Below are positions 15,530 to 23,979 of a DNA stretch of 40,987 nt, in pieces. How positions within the stretch are numbered: position 1 is the stretch's first letter; each line of letters opens with the position of its first letter. A program made the position numbers and the translations under genes. The stretch lies in NCBI GenBank assembly GCA_021773815.1, contig JAJFJS010000136.1, forward strand, positions 1 to 40,987. Reading direction: 5' to 3'. The stretch comes from Gammaproteobacteria bacterium. Lineage in GTDB: Bacteria; Pseudomonadota; Gammaproteobacteria; Steroidobacterales; GCA-2729495. The notes beneath the pieces are model-generated. The model saw nothing but the letters and a program-made list of their open reading frames with translations, had not been told where the DNA came from and did not search any database.

Positions 15530-16141
15530 ATGACCTCGCAGGGAATAAAGAAAATGAAATGGAAAACAGTTACCGCATTTGCGGGAGTCGTCGTTACTGT
15601 GTTTCTGCTTGCCTCGGGCAATGCCTGGGGATTCGGTATTGATCTCCGTCCCGATCGATGGGACAGCGAGGATAACCAGCGATGGAATAGTCAGGCTGAT
15701 CATCGGCGGGCGGATTGGTCGGAATCACGGCGTGCACAACGCCGCAGTCATGCCTGGGATGACGATGATTCAGATACGGATCAAGCGGGACCGTTCGACG
15801 GAGACTTCGCCTGGAGCCGCGGCTGGCTGGCCACGATCCTGGCACGGCCGAATGCGAACTCGAACCTGAATCGACGGGACCGCGGCTGGCCGAACCGTAA
15901 CTCGGGACATGCCTGGTGGCGTGAATTCCTGCTGAACGACTGTATCTCGGACTCGACTCTGGCCGACTGGTTTGCGTTCAAGAAGGAGCTCTGGACCCTG
16001 CTGCTCGGACATCTGCACGATCACCACGATAACCCGCCGCAGATGGTGCCGCTACCCGCGCCGCTGCTGCTGTTTGGCTCAGGGCTGATGGGGCTCGTCG
16101 GGCTGTTGCGACGCAATAAACGCCTCGCGCCCGGACGCTGA
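15530..16141 (+). CDS. Secreted PEP-CTERM-like protein (exosortase substrate)
   Basis: This protein of about 203 aa has an N-terminal signal peptide (TVTAFAGVVVTVFLLASGNAWG). The mature part is rich in Trp, Arg, Asp and Asn. The C-terminus is a sorting tag: MVPLPAPLLLFGSG, then LMGLVGLLRRNKR, that is a P-x-P motif, a membrane helix and a basic tail. This matches the VPLPA...FGSGL form of PEP-CTERM used by XrtA-type exosortases. The His/Asp-rich HLHDHHDN lies just before the tag. Start choice is uncertain: ATG at 15530 has AAGGGGAAG upstream; ATG at 15554 and GTG at 15521 are alternatives. The exosortase is not in the window. Proteins of this kind are exported, cleaved and often glycosylated, and sit beside exopolysaccharide loci. 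Confidence 0.8.
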   Translation: MTSQGIKKMKWKTVTAFAGVVVTVFLLASGNAWGFGIDLRPDRWDSEDNQRWNSQADHRRADWSESRRAQRRSHAWDDDDSDTDQAGPFDGDFAWSRGWLATILARPNANSNLNRRDRGWPNRNSGHAWWREFLLNDCISDSTLADWFAFKKELWTLLLGHLHDHHDNPPQMVPLPAPLLLFGSGLMGLVGLLRRNKRLAPGR

Positions 16142-16193
16142 AACGTAGACGATCTCTCCAAAGATGCTCAGGGGCTTTGCCCCGGGGACGAAA

Positions 16194-16233
16194 ACCGACC
16201 CGCCATGCTAGGATGGCGGGTCGGTTGTTTCGT
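16194..16233 (+). terminator. Rho-independent terminator after the PEP-CTERM gene
   Basis: ACCGACCCGCCA (16194-16205) and TGGCGGGTCGGT (16214-16225) form a perfect 12-bp stem with an 8-nt loop, followed by the T-rich TGTTTCGTTATT. A smaller GGGGC/GCCCC hairpin lies just before it. It separates the PEP-CTERM gene from the polysaccharide run. Confidence 0.85.
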
Positions 16234-16341
16234 TATTGGACCGAATTTTACAGAGGTCCAGCAGTCGCCAAATACCCCAGACTGTCCCTATATCAGGCGT
16301 AATTTGGGTTATTGGTCACACAAATGTTAAACGGGACCGTA

Positions 16342-16347
16342 TATACT
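16342..16347 (+). promoter_or_regulatory. Possible -10 box of the polysaccharide operon
   Basis: TATACT lies 47 bp before the chain-length gene, within an AT-rich stretch. No good -35 is found at 16-18 bp; TTGGTC at 16312-16317 is too far away. An activator-dependent promoter would fit this, but that is inference. Confidence 0.35.
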
Positions 16348-16393
16348 CCGCGGGCCTAAATGATAACTAACTGAATGTAAATAGAAAATAAGC

Positions 16394-18157
16394 ATGACCA
16401 TGGTGGATGACCAGCACTACGCGGATGACGAGGAAGGTGGGCTCGGCGACCTGCTCGCGGCGCTCAAGCGGCGCAGGAACCTCGCGATCCTGACGATGGC
16501 GATCGTTTTCGTCGTCGGCGCGATTATCGTGATCGCATGGCCGAATACGTACCAGTCGACGGCGACGATCCTGCTCGAAGAGCCGGAGATACCGCAGGAA
16601 CTGGTCCAGACGACCGTCACGACGTTTGCCGCCGAGCAGATCCAGTACATCAACCAACGTGTCATGACGCGGACGAACCTCGCCAATATCATCGAGAAGT
16701 TCAACCTGTATTCGGACAAGCGCAAGTATTCGCCGACGCTACTGCTGACGGACGCGGTCCAGGAGAATATCGTTCTGGACCTGTTCAACGTCGAACTCAC
16801 AGACCCGCAGCGTGGCGTGCCGGTGATCAGCACGATCGCGTTCACTCTGGGTTTCGAAGACCCCAACCCCGCCACCGCGCAAAAGGTCGCAAACGAACTC
16901 GTCTCGCTGTACATGGAGGAGAATGTTCGCTCGCGCACCGTTCAGACGGTGGAGACGCGGCAGTTCCTTGGCGAGGAGGTCAAGCGGCTGGAAGATCGCG
17001 TCCGGGTACTGGAGCAAAAGATCGCCCGTTTCAAAGAGGAAAACGAGGGCAGCCTGCCGCAGACATCGCAGGTTAATCTCGCAGCGATGCAGCGTCTGGA
17101 CAACCAGATCCTCGAAATTGATCGTGAACTACGCAGTATCGACGAAACCAGCGTCCTGATCGATGCCCAGCTTGCGCAGATCGAGCCGACCCGGCCGATG
17201 ATCATGGCCGACGGCTCGGCCGTTTTGTCGCCGGAGAATCAACTCAAGTCACTGCAGACCCGCCTCGCGACGCTGCGCGGCCAGTACAGTGAAGATCATC
17301 CCGATGTCGCCCGCACCCGGCGGGAGATCGAAGCGATCCGGGGCGAGACCGGGCTGACGGGCGACTTCACGGAGACGACCACGGCCCTGATCGACACGCG
17401 CACCAAGCTGGCCAAGGCACGTGAGAATTATGGTGATGAGCACCCGGAAGTCATCCGGCTGCAGCGGCTGGCGGACAGTCTGATCGAGAACATCAATGCG
17501 CAACGCAGCGATGCCGATGCGCTGGTCCGGCCCGATAACCCGGCCTATATCCAGTTGACGGCCCAGAAACAGACGCTGCAATCCGACCAGAATTCGTTGC
17601 GAGTCATGAAGTCCGATGTGCAAAAACGACTCGCCGAATACGAGCAGCAGATGCTCAAAGCGCCGAATGTCGAGCAGGAACTTATCGGCATGCAGCGCCA
17701 GTTACAGAGCGCAACGGCGCAGTATTTCGCGATCCGTGACCGGCTGTTCGGCGCCGAGATGGGCGAGGCGCTCGAGTCACAGAGCAAGGGCGAGCGTTTC
17801 GTGCTGGTCGAGCCGCCGAACCTGCCGCTGGAACCGTCGAGTCCGAATCGACCGGCGCTACTCATCCTGTTGCTGGTGCTTTCTCTGGCGCTCGGTATCG
17901 GTCTGGTTCCCCTCAAAGAGTCCCTGGACAGATCGATCTGGGGTGGTCGAATGGTCGAGTTGATCCAGGGGGCGCCGCCGATCGCCGAGATCCCTTTGAT
18001 TCTGACGCAGGCGGAAATGGCGCGTACCCGGCGCATGCGACTGACCGCGTTGGCCGGCGTGCCGGTTGCGATGCTGTTGATTGTGTTGACGGTGCATTTT
18101 GCGCTCAAACCGCTGGATGTTCTCTGGTATGTCACCATGCGCAAGCTTGGGATGTAG
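16394..18157 (+). CDS. Polysaccharide chain-length/co-polymerase protein (Wzz/GumC/EpsF type)
   Basis: This 587-aa inner-membrane protein is a polysaccharide co-polymerase, controlling chain length and linking polymerisation to export. It has a first membrane helix (about 34-52), then a long periplasmic region dominated by coiled coils (about 180-460, with repeats such as RLEDRVRVLEQKIARFKEEN). A Wzz-type proline-rich end (PNLPLEPSSPNRP) leads into the second helix (about 480-500), and a further hydrophobic segment lies near 552-572. There is no fused ATPase; the kinase is the next gene. Chain-length proteins of XrtA/PEP-CTERM loci have this size and layout. An ATG 6 bp further in is an alternative start. 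It is first in the operon. Confidence 0.9.
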   Translation: MTMVDDQHYADDEEGGLGDLLAALKRRRNLAILTMAIVFVVGAIIVIAWPNTYQSTATILLEEPEIPQELVQTTVTTFAAEQIQYINQRVMTRTNLANIIEKFNLYSDKRKYSPTLLLTDAVQENIVLDLFNVELTDPQRGVPVISTIAFTLGFEDPNPATAQKVANELVSLYMEENVRSRTVQTVETRQFLGEEVKRLEDRVRVLEQKIARFKEENEGSLPQTSQVNLAAMQRLDNQILEIDRELRSIDETSVLIDAQLAQIEPTRPMIMADGSAVLSPENQLKSLQTRLATLRGQYSEDHPDVARTRREIEAIRGETGLTGDFTETTTALIDTRTKLAKARENYGDEHPEVIRLQRLADSLIENINAQRSDADALVRPDNPAYIQLTAQKQTLQSDQNSLRVMKSDVQKRLAEYEQQMLKAPNVEQELIGMQRQLQSATAQYFAIRDRLFGAEMGEALESQSKGERFVLVEPPNLPLEPSSPNRPALLILLLVLSLALGIGLVPLKESLDRSIWGGRMVELIQGAPPIAEIPLILTQAEMARTRRMRLTALAGVPVAMLLIVLTVHFALKPLDVLWYVTMRKLGM

Positions 18158-18173
18158 AGGAAGGATCGACACG

Positions 18174-19028
18174 ATGGAAAGAATTCAAAAAGCCCTCGAC
18201 CAGGCTGCGCAAGAGCGGTCCGCCGGCAAGAAAACGGCCGAACCTCGGCCTGAAATGCCGACGACGGTGTTGCCGACCGGCCCCGAAGATACGTTTATGG
18301 CCGCGGCGACCGTGCAGTATTCACGCACGAAGGTTGTCGATGTCTCCCCCGATGTTCTCGAGGCGAACCGGCTGGTTGCGGCGCTGCCGGATCACGAATT
18401 GACCGATGTCTACCGGATATTGAGAACGCGCGTTCTGCAGAGCATGAACAGCAACCGCTGGAACGCGCTGGCGATCACGAGCCCGGCGACCGGTTCGGGC
18501 AAGACAATGACGGCGATCAATCTTGCCGTCAGCCTGGCCAGAGAGATCAACCGCACGGTGTTGCTTGCCGATTTCGATCTGCGCAACCCGAGCATTCATG
18601 AATACTTCGACTACCAGCCGGAGCTCGGTCTGAGCGACTATCTTTTCAACGATGCGCCGCTCGCCGACATGCTATTTTCCCCATCGATCGATCGGCTCGT
18701 CGTACTGCCGGGTCGCGAGAGCGTTCATAATTCCTCGGAAATGCTGCGTTCGCCGAAAATGACCCAGCTCATCGAGGAGTTGAAGGGCCGTTATCCCGAT
18801 CGACTCATTATCTTCGATCTTCCCCCGATACTGGCCGTGGATGACGCGCTGGCATTTGCGCCGTTTACCGATGCCATGCTGATGGTGGCCGAAGACGGCG
18901 GGACGCAGCGCGATGATCTGGAAAAGGCGCTCGAAATCCTCAAGGACACGCCGCTGATCGGCACGGTCTTGAATAAATCGCGGTCCGTTCACCCGGAAAA
19001 ATACGGCAAAAGGGAACACAAGCCATAG
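18174..19028 (+). CDS. CpsD/CapB-type tyrosine autokinase
   Basis: This 284-aa BY-kinase is the cytoplasmic ATPase partner of the chain-length protein. It has the Walker A SPATGSGKT (103-111), Walker A' VLLADFDLRNP (129-139) and Walker B LIIFDLPP (near 220). The start MERIQKALDQA is typical of XrtA-associated kinases, and AGGAAGGA lies before the ATG. The tyrosine cluster normally autophosphorylated at the C-terminus is nearly absent: only one Tyr occurs in the tail (KYGKREHKP). Phosphorylation-dependent control may therefore be reduced or work differently. It follows its membrane partner by 16 bp. Confidence 0.88.
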   Translation: MERIQKALDQAAQERSAGKKTAEPRPEMPTTVLPTGPEDTFMAAATVQYSRTKVVDVSPDVLEANRLVAALPDHELTDVYRILRTRVLQSMNSNRWNALAITSPATGSGKTMTAINLAVSLAREINRTVLLADFDLRNPSIHEYFDYQPELGLSDYLFNDAPLADMLFSPSIDRLVVLPGRESVHNSSEMLRSPKMTQLIEELKGRYPDRLIIFDLPPILAVDDALAFAPFTDAMLMVAEDGGTQRDDLEKALEILKDTPLIGTVLNKSRSVHPEKYGKREHKP

Positions 19029-19088
19029 GGCAAGTCCCCGACGTTCTATCCGGAACGACGTCGTCGCATTCCCACCGCAGGCAAGAAG

Positions 19089-19949
19089 ATGTATGAAGAT
19101 TTTTTTGGCCTGAGAGAAAAGCCTTTTACGATCCTGCCGGATCCTTCATATCTCTATATGTCGGCTGGTCATACGAAGGCGCTGACGCTGCTTCGCTACA
19201 GCATCGTCGGTCGCCAGGGCTTTACCGTGATCACGGGTGAGATCGGCTCGGGCAAGACGACGTTGATCAACCGCCTGCTTGAAGACCTCGATGACGAAGT
19301 GACGGTCGGCCTGCTGAATTTTACCGATCCCGACGCCGGTGAACTCAACGAGTGGATCGCGATGACCTTCGGCCTCGACTACGCCGGCAAGAGCCGGGTG
19401 GAACTCTACGAGGACTTCATCTCGTTCCTGATCGCGCAGTATGCACAGGGTAAATATACGGTCCTGATCGTTGACGAGGCGCAGAACCTGGTCATCAAGG
19501 GGCTGGAAAAGGTCCGGATGCTGTCGAATGTCAATGCGGAAAAGGAGCACCTGCTGCACCTGATCCTGGTCGGTCAACCCGAGTTGCGCGACCTGCTGCG
19601 GGCGCCTGACCTCGAACAGTTCGTGCAGCGGGTTTCGGTGTCGTATCACCTGGACCGCTTGTCGATGCGCGACTCGAAGGCCTATATCCGGCATCGCGTC
19701 AAGGTTGCGGGCGCCACCGACCCGTTGTTCAGCCCGCAGGCGCTGCGATTGCTCGCTGAAGCGAGCCAGGGCGTACCGAGAATTATCAATTCCCTGTGTG
19801 ATCTGGCCCTTGTCTACGGGTATTCGGCAGGCAAGCGGCTTATCGATGCCAGAATCGTCAAGTCGGTGCTGAAGGATCGCCAGCAAATGGGTTTGCAGTC
19901 TCCCGATGTAACGCCGGCTCCACCGCCGGAGCGCGGCGTTTCTATCTAG
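19089..19949 (+). CDS. ExeA/GspA-type AAA ATPase of the exosortase-linked EPS system
   Basis: This 286-aa ATPase has Walker A GEIGSGKTT (50-58), Walker B VLIVDEAQN (125-133) and the start MYEDFFGLREKPF, the signature of the ExeA-like ATPases found in XrtA/PEP-CTERM polysaccharide clusters. The C-terminal helical lid ends in a Pro-rich tail (PAPPPERG). Its job is not established; in related systems it may help in assembly of export machinery. Together with the PEP-CTERM protein, chain-length protein and kinase it strongly suggests an XrtA-type locus. A 228-bp gap to algD follows (19950-20177), with no gene seen in it. Confidence 0.88.
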   Translation: MYEDFFGLREKPFTILPDPSYLYMSAGHTKALTLLRYSIVGRQGFTVITGEIGSGKTTLINRLLEDLDDEVTVGLLNFTDPDAGELNEWIAMTFGLDYAGKSRVELYEDFISFLIAQYAQGKYTVLIVDEAQNLVIKGLEKVRMLSNVNAEKEHLLHLILVGQPELRDLLRAPDLEQFVQRVSVSYHLDRLSMRDSKAYIRHRVKVAGATDPLFSPQALRLLAEASQGVPRIINSLCDLALVYGYSAGKRLIDARIVKSVLKDRQQMGLQSPDVTPAPPPERGVSI

Positions 19950-20177
19950 ACGTAACGGTTTTTCGCAGGACGGCGCATCAAGGTGCCACGACGGTTCGTC
20001 AGGGGTGCCTTCTTCGAGTGCATCGGTTGATCCGCTTCAGGACTGGCGACAAGTCCGGTTACCGGCTGCGGCGGGCAGTGGAAAACCGCGAACCGGATCG
20101 AGGTGCGCCCGCGGCGGTTCTGATACGTTACGCCGGATAAGTGCAAACAACACGACTTGCGATGGATTGAGGGACCG

Positions 20178-21488
20178 ATGGATATCAGTATTTTTGGTTT
20201 GGGTTACGTGGGAGCTGTTTCGGCGGGCTGTCTGGCAAATGAAGGCCATCGCGTCATCGGCGTCGATCCGTTCCGGGCCAAGGTAGATTTGATCAACCAG
20301 GGCCAGACTCCCGTCATCGAAAAGGATATCGGCGAAATCATCGCGCGGACGGTCGACGAAAAGCTGCTGCGGGCGACGCAGGACGTCGAGGATGCGGTTC
20401 AGAACTCCGAGATTTCGCTGATCTGTGTCGGGACCCCGAGCCAGCCGAATGGCAGCCTGGATCTCAGGTACGTCGTCAAGGTTTGCGAAGAGATCGGGGC
20501 GGCGCTGCGCAACAAGGATGGATTTCATGTTGTTGTCGCCAGAAGTACGATGCTGCCCGGTTCGATGCGTAATACGGTGATTCCCGCGCTGGAGCAGGCA
20601 TCCGGCAAGGTCGCCGGGCAGGATTTCGGCGTCTGCAATAACCCGGAATTTCTGCGTGAAGGCACGGCGGTATATGACTACCGCAATCCGCCCAAGACGG
20701 TCATCGGCGAGATTGATGAGCACAGCGGTGATGTGCTGGCCGGGATCTACAAAGAGTTACAGGCGCCGTTGATCCGTACCAGCGTTGAGACGGCCGAGCT
20801 GGTCAAATACACCGACAATGTCTGGCATGCTCTCAAGGTCGGTTTCGCGAACGAGATCGGCAATATTTCCAAATCTCTGGGCCTCGATGGTCATGCGGTG
20901 ATGGATATTTTCTGCCAGGACACCAAGCTGAACCTGTCGCCGTATTATCTCAAGCCCGGCTTCGCGTTCGGGGGCTCCTGTCTGCCCAAGGATGTGCGGG
21001 CGCTGACGTATAAGGCAAAAAGCCTTGACGTAAAAACGCCTATTCTCGATGCGATCATGCCCAGCAATCACCTGCAGGTAGAGCGGGCACTGCAGATGAT
21101 CATGAGTCATCAAAGCAAGAACATCGGCATCCTCGGGTTCAGCTTCAAGGCCGGCACCGACGACCTGCGTGAGAGTCCGATGGTCGAGGTTATTGAGAGG
21201 CTGCTGGGCAAGGGCTATAACATTCGCATCTACGACAACAATGTGCATATCGCCAGCCTCGTCGGTGCCAATCGGGATTACATCCTCCACCAGATTCCGC
21301 ATATTTCCGAGATGATGGTGTCATCGATCGATGAAGTGCTGGCCCATGCGGAGACGATTGTCATCGGCAATGGCGCGGCCGAGTTTTCTTCGGTACCGGA
21401 CAGGATCCGCAATTCCCAGGTTATCGTCGACCTCGTGCGTATCCGTGACCGACCCTCCGATTCCACATACGACGGGATTTGCTGGTGA
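20178..21488 (+). CDS. algD: GDP-mannose 6-dehydrogenase
   Basis: This 436-aa cytoplasmic enzyme oxidises GDP-mannose to GDP-mannuronic acid with NAD. The start (ISIFGLGYVGAV with GxGxxG at 7-12) and length match Pseudomonas AlgD. The catalytic Cys is residue 268 in FAFGGSCLPKDVRAL, the same number as in that enzyme. NAD-, central and GDP-binding domains are complete. The alternative is UDP-glucose dehydrogenase, but the start and GFAFGGSCLPKD region favour GDP-mannose. There is no alg8 or alg44 nearby, so the product is probably used in a different uronic-acid polysaccharide. GAGGGA precedes the ATG; an upstream in-frame start at 20157 is less likely. Confidence 0.88.
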   Translation: MDISIFGLGYVGAVSAGCLANEGHRVIGVDPFRAKVDLINQGQTPVIEKDIGEIIARTVDEKLLRATQDVEDAVQNSEISLICVGTPSQPNGSLDLRYVVKVCEEIGAALRNKDGFHVVVARSTMLPGSMRNTVIPALEQASGKVAGQDFGVCNNPEFLREGTAVYDYRNPPKTVIGEIDEHSGDVLAGIYKELQAPLIRTSVETAELVKYTDNVWHALKVGFANEIGNISKSLGLDGHAVMDIFCQDTKLNLSPYYLKPGFAFGGSCLPKDVRALTYKAKSLDVKTPILDAIMPSNHLQVERALQMIMSHQSKNIGILGFSFKAGTDDLRESPMVEVIERLLGKGYNIRIYDNNVHIASLVGANRDYILHQIPHISEMMVSSIDEVLAHAETIVIGNGAAEFSSVPDRIRNSQVIVDLVRIRDRPSDSTYDGICW

Positions 21489-21605
21489 TCCCGTCGTGCA
21501 CGAGAAGATGATGTCGATATTGTCGGTGTCGGCCTCGCTATCCGGAGCGGGGATTCCCACGATCGTCGGCAGGCTGCTCCGACCCGCTGAACGGCCAGCT
21601 GCGCG

Positions 21606-22850
21606 ATGACACAGAGATTGCTGTCGCTGAACACCTATCACTACCGGCGCGGAGGTTCGGAGGCGGTGTATTTCGATCACGATGCACTGTTTCAGAAGGC
21701 GGGCTGGGAGACGGCAGTCTTCGCGATGCATCATCCACAGAACGAGCCCTCGCCGTGGTCCCGGTATTTTGCCGACGAACTCGAATTCGGCAACGCGTAC
21801 GGCCTGCTCGATAAGCTCGTCATGGCCGGAAAGGTCATCTATTCATGGGAAGCACGGAAAAAGCTGGCGCGGCTGCTGGATGAGTTCACGCCGGATATCG
21901 CGCACGGCCATCTGCTTTACCATCACCTGTCGCCATCCGTCGTATCGCTGCTGCATGACCGGGGCATTCCGACCGTGATGACGGCGCATGATCTCAAGCT
22001 GGCCTGTCCCGCGTATACGATGTTCAATCGAACCGGGGTATGCGAGCGGTGTATCAACGGCAACGTCCTGAACGTCATCAGGTATCGCTGCGTCCGGGAT
22101 TCCCTCGCAACGAGCGGGCTGGTGGCCGTCGAATCGGGTATTCACAAGGCGCTTGGTCTCTGGAGAAAAAACCTGGACCGGATCGTTGCGCCGAGCAAAT
22201 TCTATCGTAACAAGCTGATCGAGTGGGGCTGGCCGGAGAAGCAGGTCACGTATATCCCGAATTATATCGATAGCAGTGCCTATGAGCCGCAATTTGCACC
22301 CGGCGACTATTTCTTCTATTTCGGGCGACTGACGAAACAGAAGGGTGTCGAGACGCTGATTCGGGCCGTGGCGGATTCCGGCCTGCGACTGCTGTTGGCC
22401 GGTACCGGCCCCGATGAGGCATACCTGAAGTCGCTGGTGCCCGCGGGCACGGATCGGATCGAGTTTTTGGGCTATTGCACGGGCGACCGGCTCAAGCAAC
22501 TCATTCGTGAAGCCCGCGCTGTCGTACTTCCATCGACTTGGTATGAGAATGCGCCGATCAGCGTCCTGGAAGCCTATGCGAGCGGCAAGCCCGTGATTGG
22601 CGCGGCTATTGGGGGCATTCCGGAAATGGTTCGGAGTGAAACCGGATTGCTATTCGAAGCAGGAGAGACCGAGAGTTTGCGTGAATGTTTGCTAAACGTT
22701 GCAGCTATGCCGTCCGGGCGGATTCAGGAAATGGGACAGGAGGCACGGGCGTTGGTCAGCGAACAGTTCACGAGTGAACGATACTTCGACCGAATGCGGG
22801 CACTCTACGAGGAACTTCTCCCCTCGGCCGGGAAAGGGGTGGGTGCGTGA
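21606..22850 (+). CDS. GT4-family glycosyltransferase
   Basis: This 414-aa retaining glycosyltransferase of GT-B fold has the N-terminal acceptor domain (start LSLNTYHYRRGGSEAVYF, with the GGSE loop). The C-terminal nucleotide-sugar domain has YFGRLTKQKGVETLIRA, GTGPDEAYLKSL, and the E-x7-E motif in YENAPISVLEAYASGKP. A Cys-rich insertion (CPAYTMFNRTGVCERCINGN, then RYRC) is typical of some EPS GT4 enzymes and may bind a metal. The donor sugar is unknown. The downstream GT4 gene overlaps its stop by 4 bp (GTGA), so the two are coupled. It follows algD by 117 bp. Confidence 0.88.
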   Translation: MTQRLLSLNTYHYRRGGSEAVYFDHDALFQKAGWETAVFAMHHPQNEPSPWSRYFADELEFGNAYGLLDKLVMAGKVIYSWEARKKLARLLDEFTPDIAHGHLLYHHLSPSVVSLLHDRGIPTVMTAHDLKLACPAYTMFNRTGVCERCINGNVLNVIRYRCVRDSLATSGLVAVESGIHKALGLWRKNLDRIVAPSKFYRNKLIEWGWPEKQVTYIPNYIDSSAYEPQFAPGDYFFYFGRLTKQKGVETLIRAVADSGLRLLLAGTGPDEAYLKSLVPAGTDRIEFLGYCTGDRLKQLIREARAVVLPSTWYENAPISVLEAYASGKPVIGAAIGGIPEMVRSETGLLFEAGETESLRECLLNVAAMPSGRIQEMGQEARALVSEQFTSERYFDRMRALYEELLPSAGKGVGA

Positions 22851-23962
22851 AGGTCGTCGTCCTGGGAACGCGGGGCGTGCCGGATGTGCCGGGCGGGGTC
22901 GAGACGCATTGCCAGGCGCTTTATCCGAGACTCGTGGCACTGGGTCACGAGGTTGTCCTCGTGACCCGCAAGCCCTACATCGCGGATCCTGGTGTCGAGA
23001 GGTATAAGGGCATCCGGCTCAAGCACCTTTTCGCCCCGCGACGAAAAAGTCTCGAGGCGATCGTGCATACGTTTCTCGGCGTCTGTTTCGCGTGGCGGGA
23101 ATCGCCTGACATTCTGCACGTACATGCCGTCGGCCCGGCACTTCTCATTCCCTTTGCGCGTCTCCTCGGCCTTCGCGTCGTGATGACCAATCATGGTCCC
23201 GACTATGACCGTCAAAAGTGGGGGAAGCTCGCGTCTTTCATCCTGCGCCTCGGTGAGAAAGTGGGCGGCAGGTTCGCAAACGAAGTGATTGTAATATCGG
23301 AAGTGATAGCAGAAATCGTCCGACGTCGCTGCGGTCGGGACAGTCACCTGATATACAACGGCGTCCAGATACCGGAGATTGCAACGGCGACCGACACGCT
23401 CGACCGCCAGGGTATCAGGCCCGGCGGGTATATCCTTGCGGTTGCCCGATTCGTGCCGGAGAAAGGCCTGCATGACCTTGTCGAGGCATTTGACAAAATG
23501 GAGTCAGATTACCATTTGGTAATCGCCGGTGACTCCGACCATGAAGACGAGTACAGTCTGAAGCTGAAGGCAACCTGTCGAAATAATTCGAAAATCGTAT
23601 TGACAGGCTATATCACCGGGGAGGACCTGCATCAGGTTTATTCCCATGCCGCGGTATTCGTGCTGCCCTCATACCACGAGGGATTGCCGATTTCCCTGCT
23701 GGAGGCTTTGAGCTATGGGCTGGTGCCGTTGGTGTCGGATATCCCGGCCAATGTCGAGGTGGGACTCGACGGCCGGTACTATTTCCGGTGCGGTGATGTC
23801 GAGGATCTGACAGATAAGCTGACAATGCTCCTGGCCTCGGGCGACGGGCCCGGTCGACAGGATGAATTCAGAGCCTTCGTTCGCAAAAAATACAATTGGG
23901 ATGTGATAGCCGGGCAGACCGGTGATGTTTACAAACTTGCAGCGGGCAACCGGGGAGGGTAA
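22847..23962 (+). CDS. GT4-family glycosyltransferase
   Basis: This 371-aa GT-B glycosyltransferase starts at a GTG that overlaps the previous stop. The N-terminus (VVLGTRGVPDVPGGVETHC) has the GGVE acceptor loop typical of rhamnosyl-, mannosyl- and glucosyltransferases of EPS loci. The donor domain has AVARFVPEKGLHDLVEAF and SYHEGLPISLLEALSYGLVP, giving the E-x7-E motif. The cytoplasmic enzyme adds one sugar to the lipid-linked repeat unit; the sugar is unknown. The radical SAM gene starts 17 bp after its stop. Confidence 0.88.
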   Translation: MKVVVLGTRGVPDVPGGVETHCQALYPRLVALGHEVVLVTRKPYIADPGVERYKGIRLKHLFAPRRKSLEAIVHTFLGVCFAWRESPDILHVHAVGPALLIPFARLLGLRVVMTNHGPDYDRQKWGKLASFILRLGEKVGGRFANEVIVISEVIAEIVRRRCGRDSHLIYNGVQIPEIATATDTLDRQGIRPGGYILAVARFVPEKGLHDLVEAFDKMESDYHLVIAGDSDHEDEYSLKLKATCRNNSKIVLTGYITGEDLHQVYSHAAVFVLPSYHEGLPISLLEALSYGLVPLVSDIPANVEVGLDGRYYFRCGDVEDLTDKLTMLLASGDGPGRQDEFRAFVRKKYNWDVIAGQTGDVYKLAAGNRGG

Positions 23963-23979
23963 CCGCTAGGTGAAGATTT

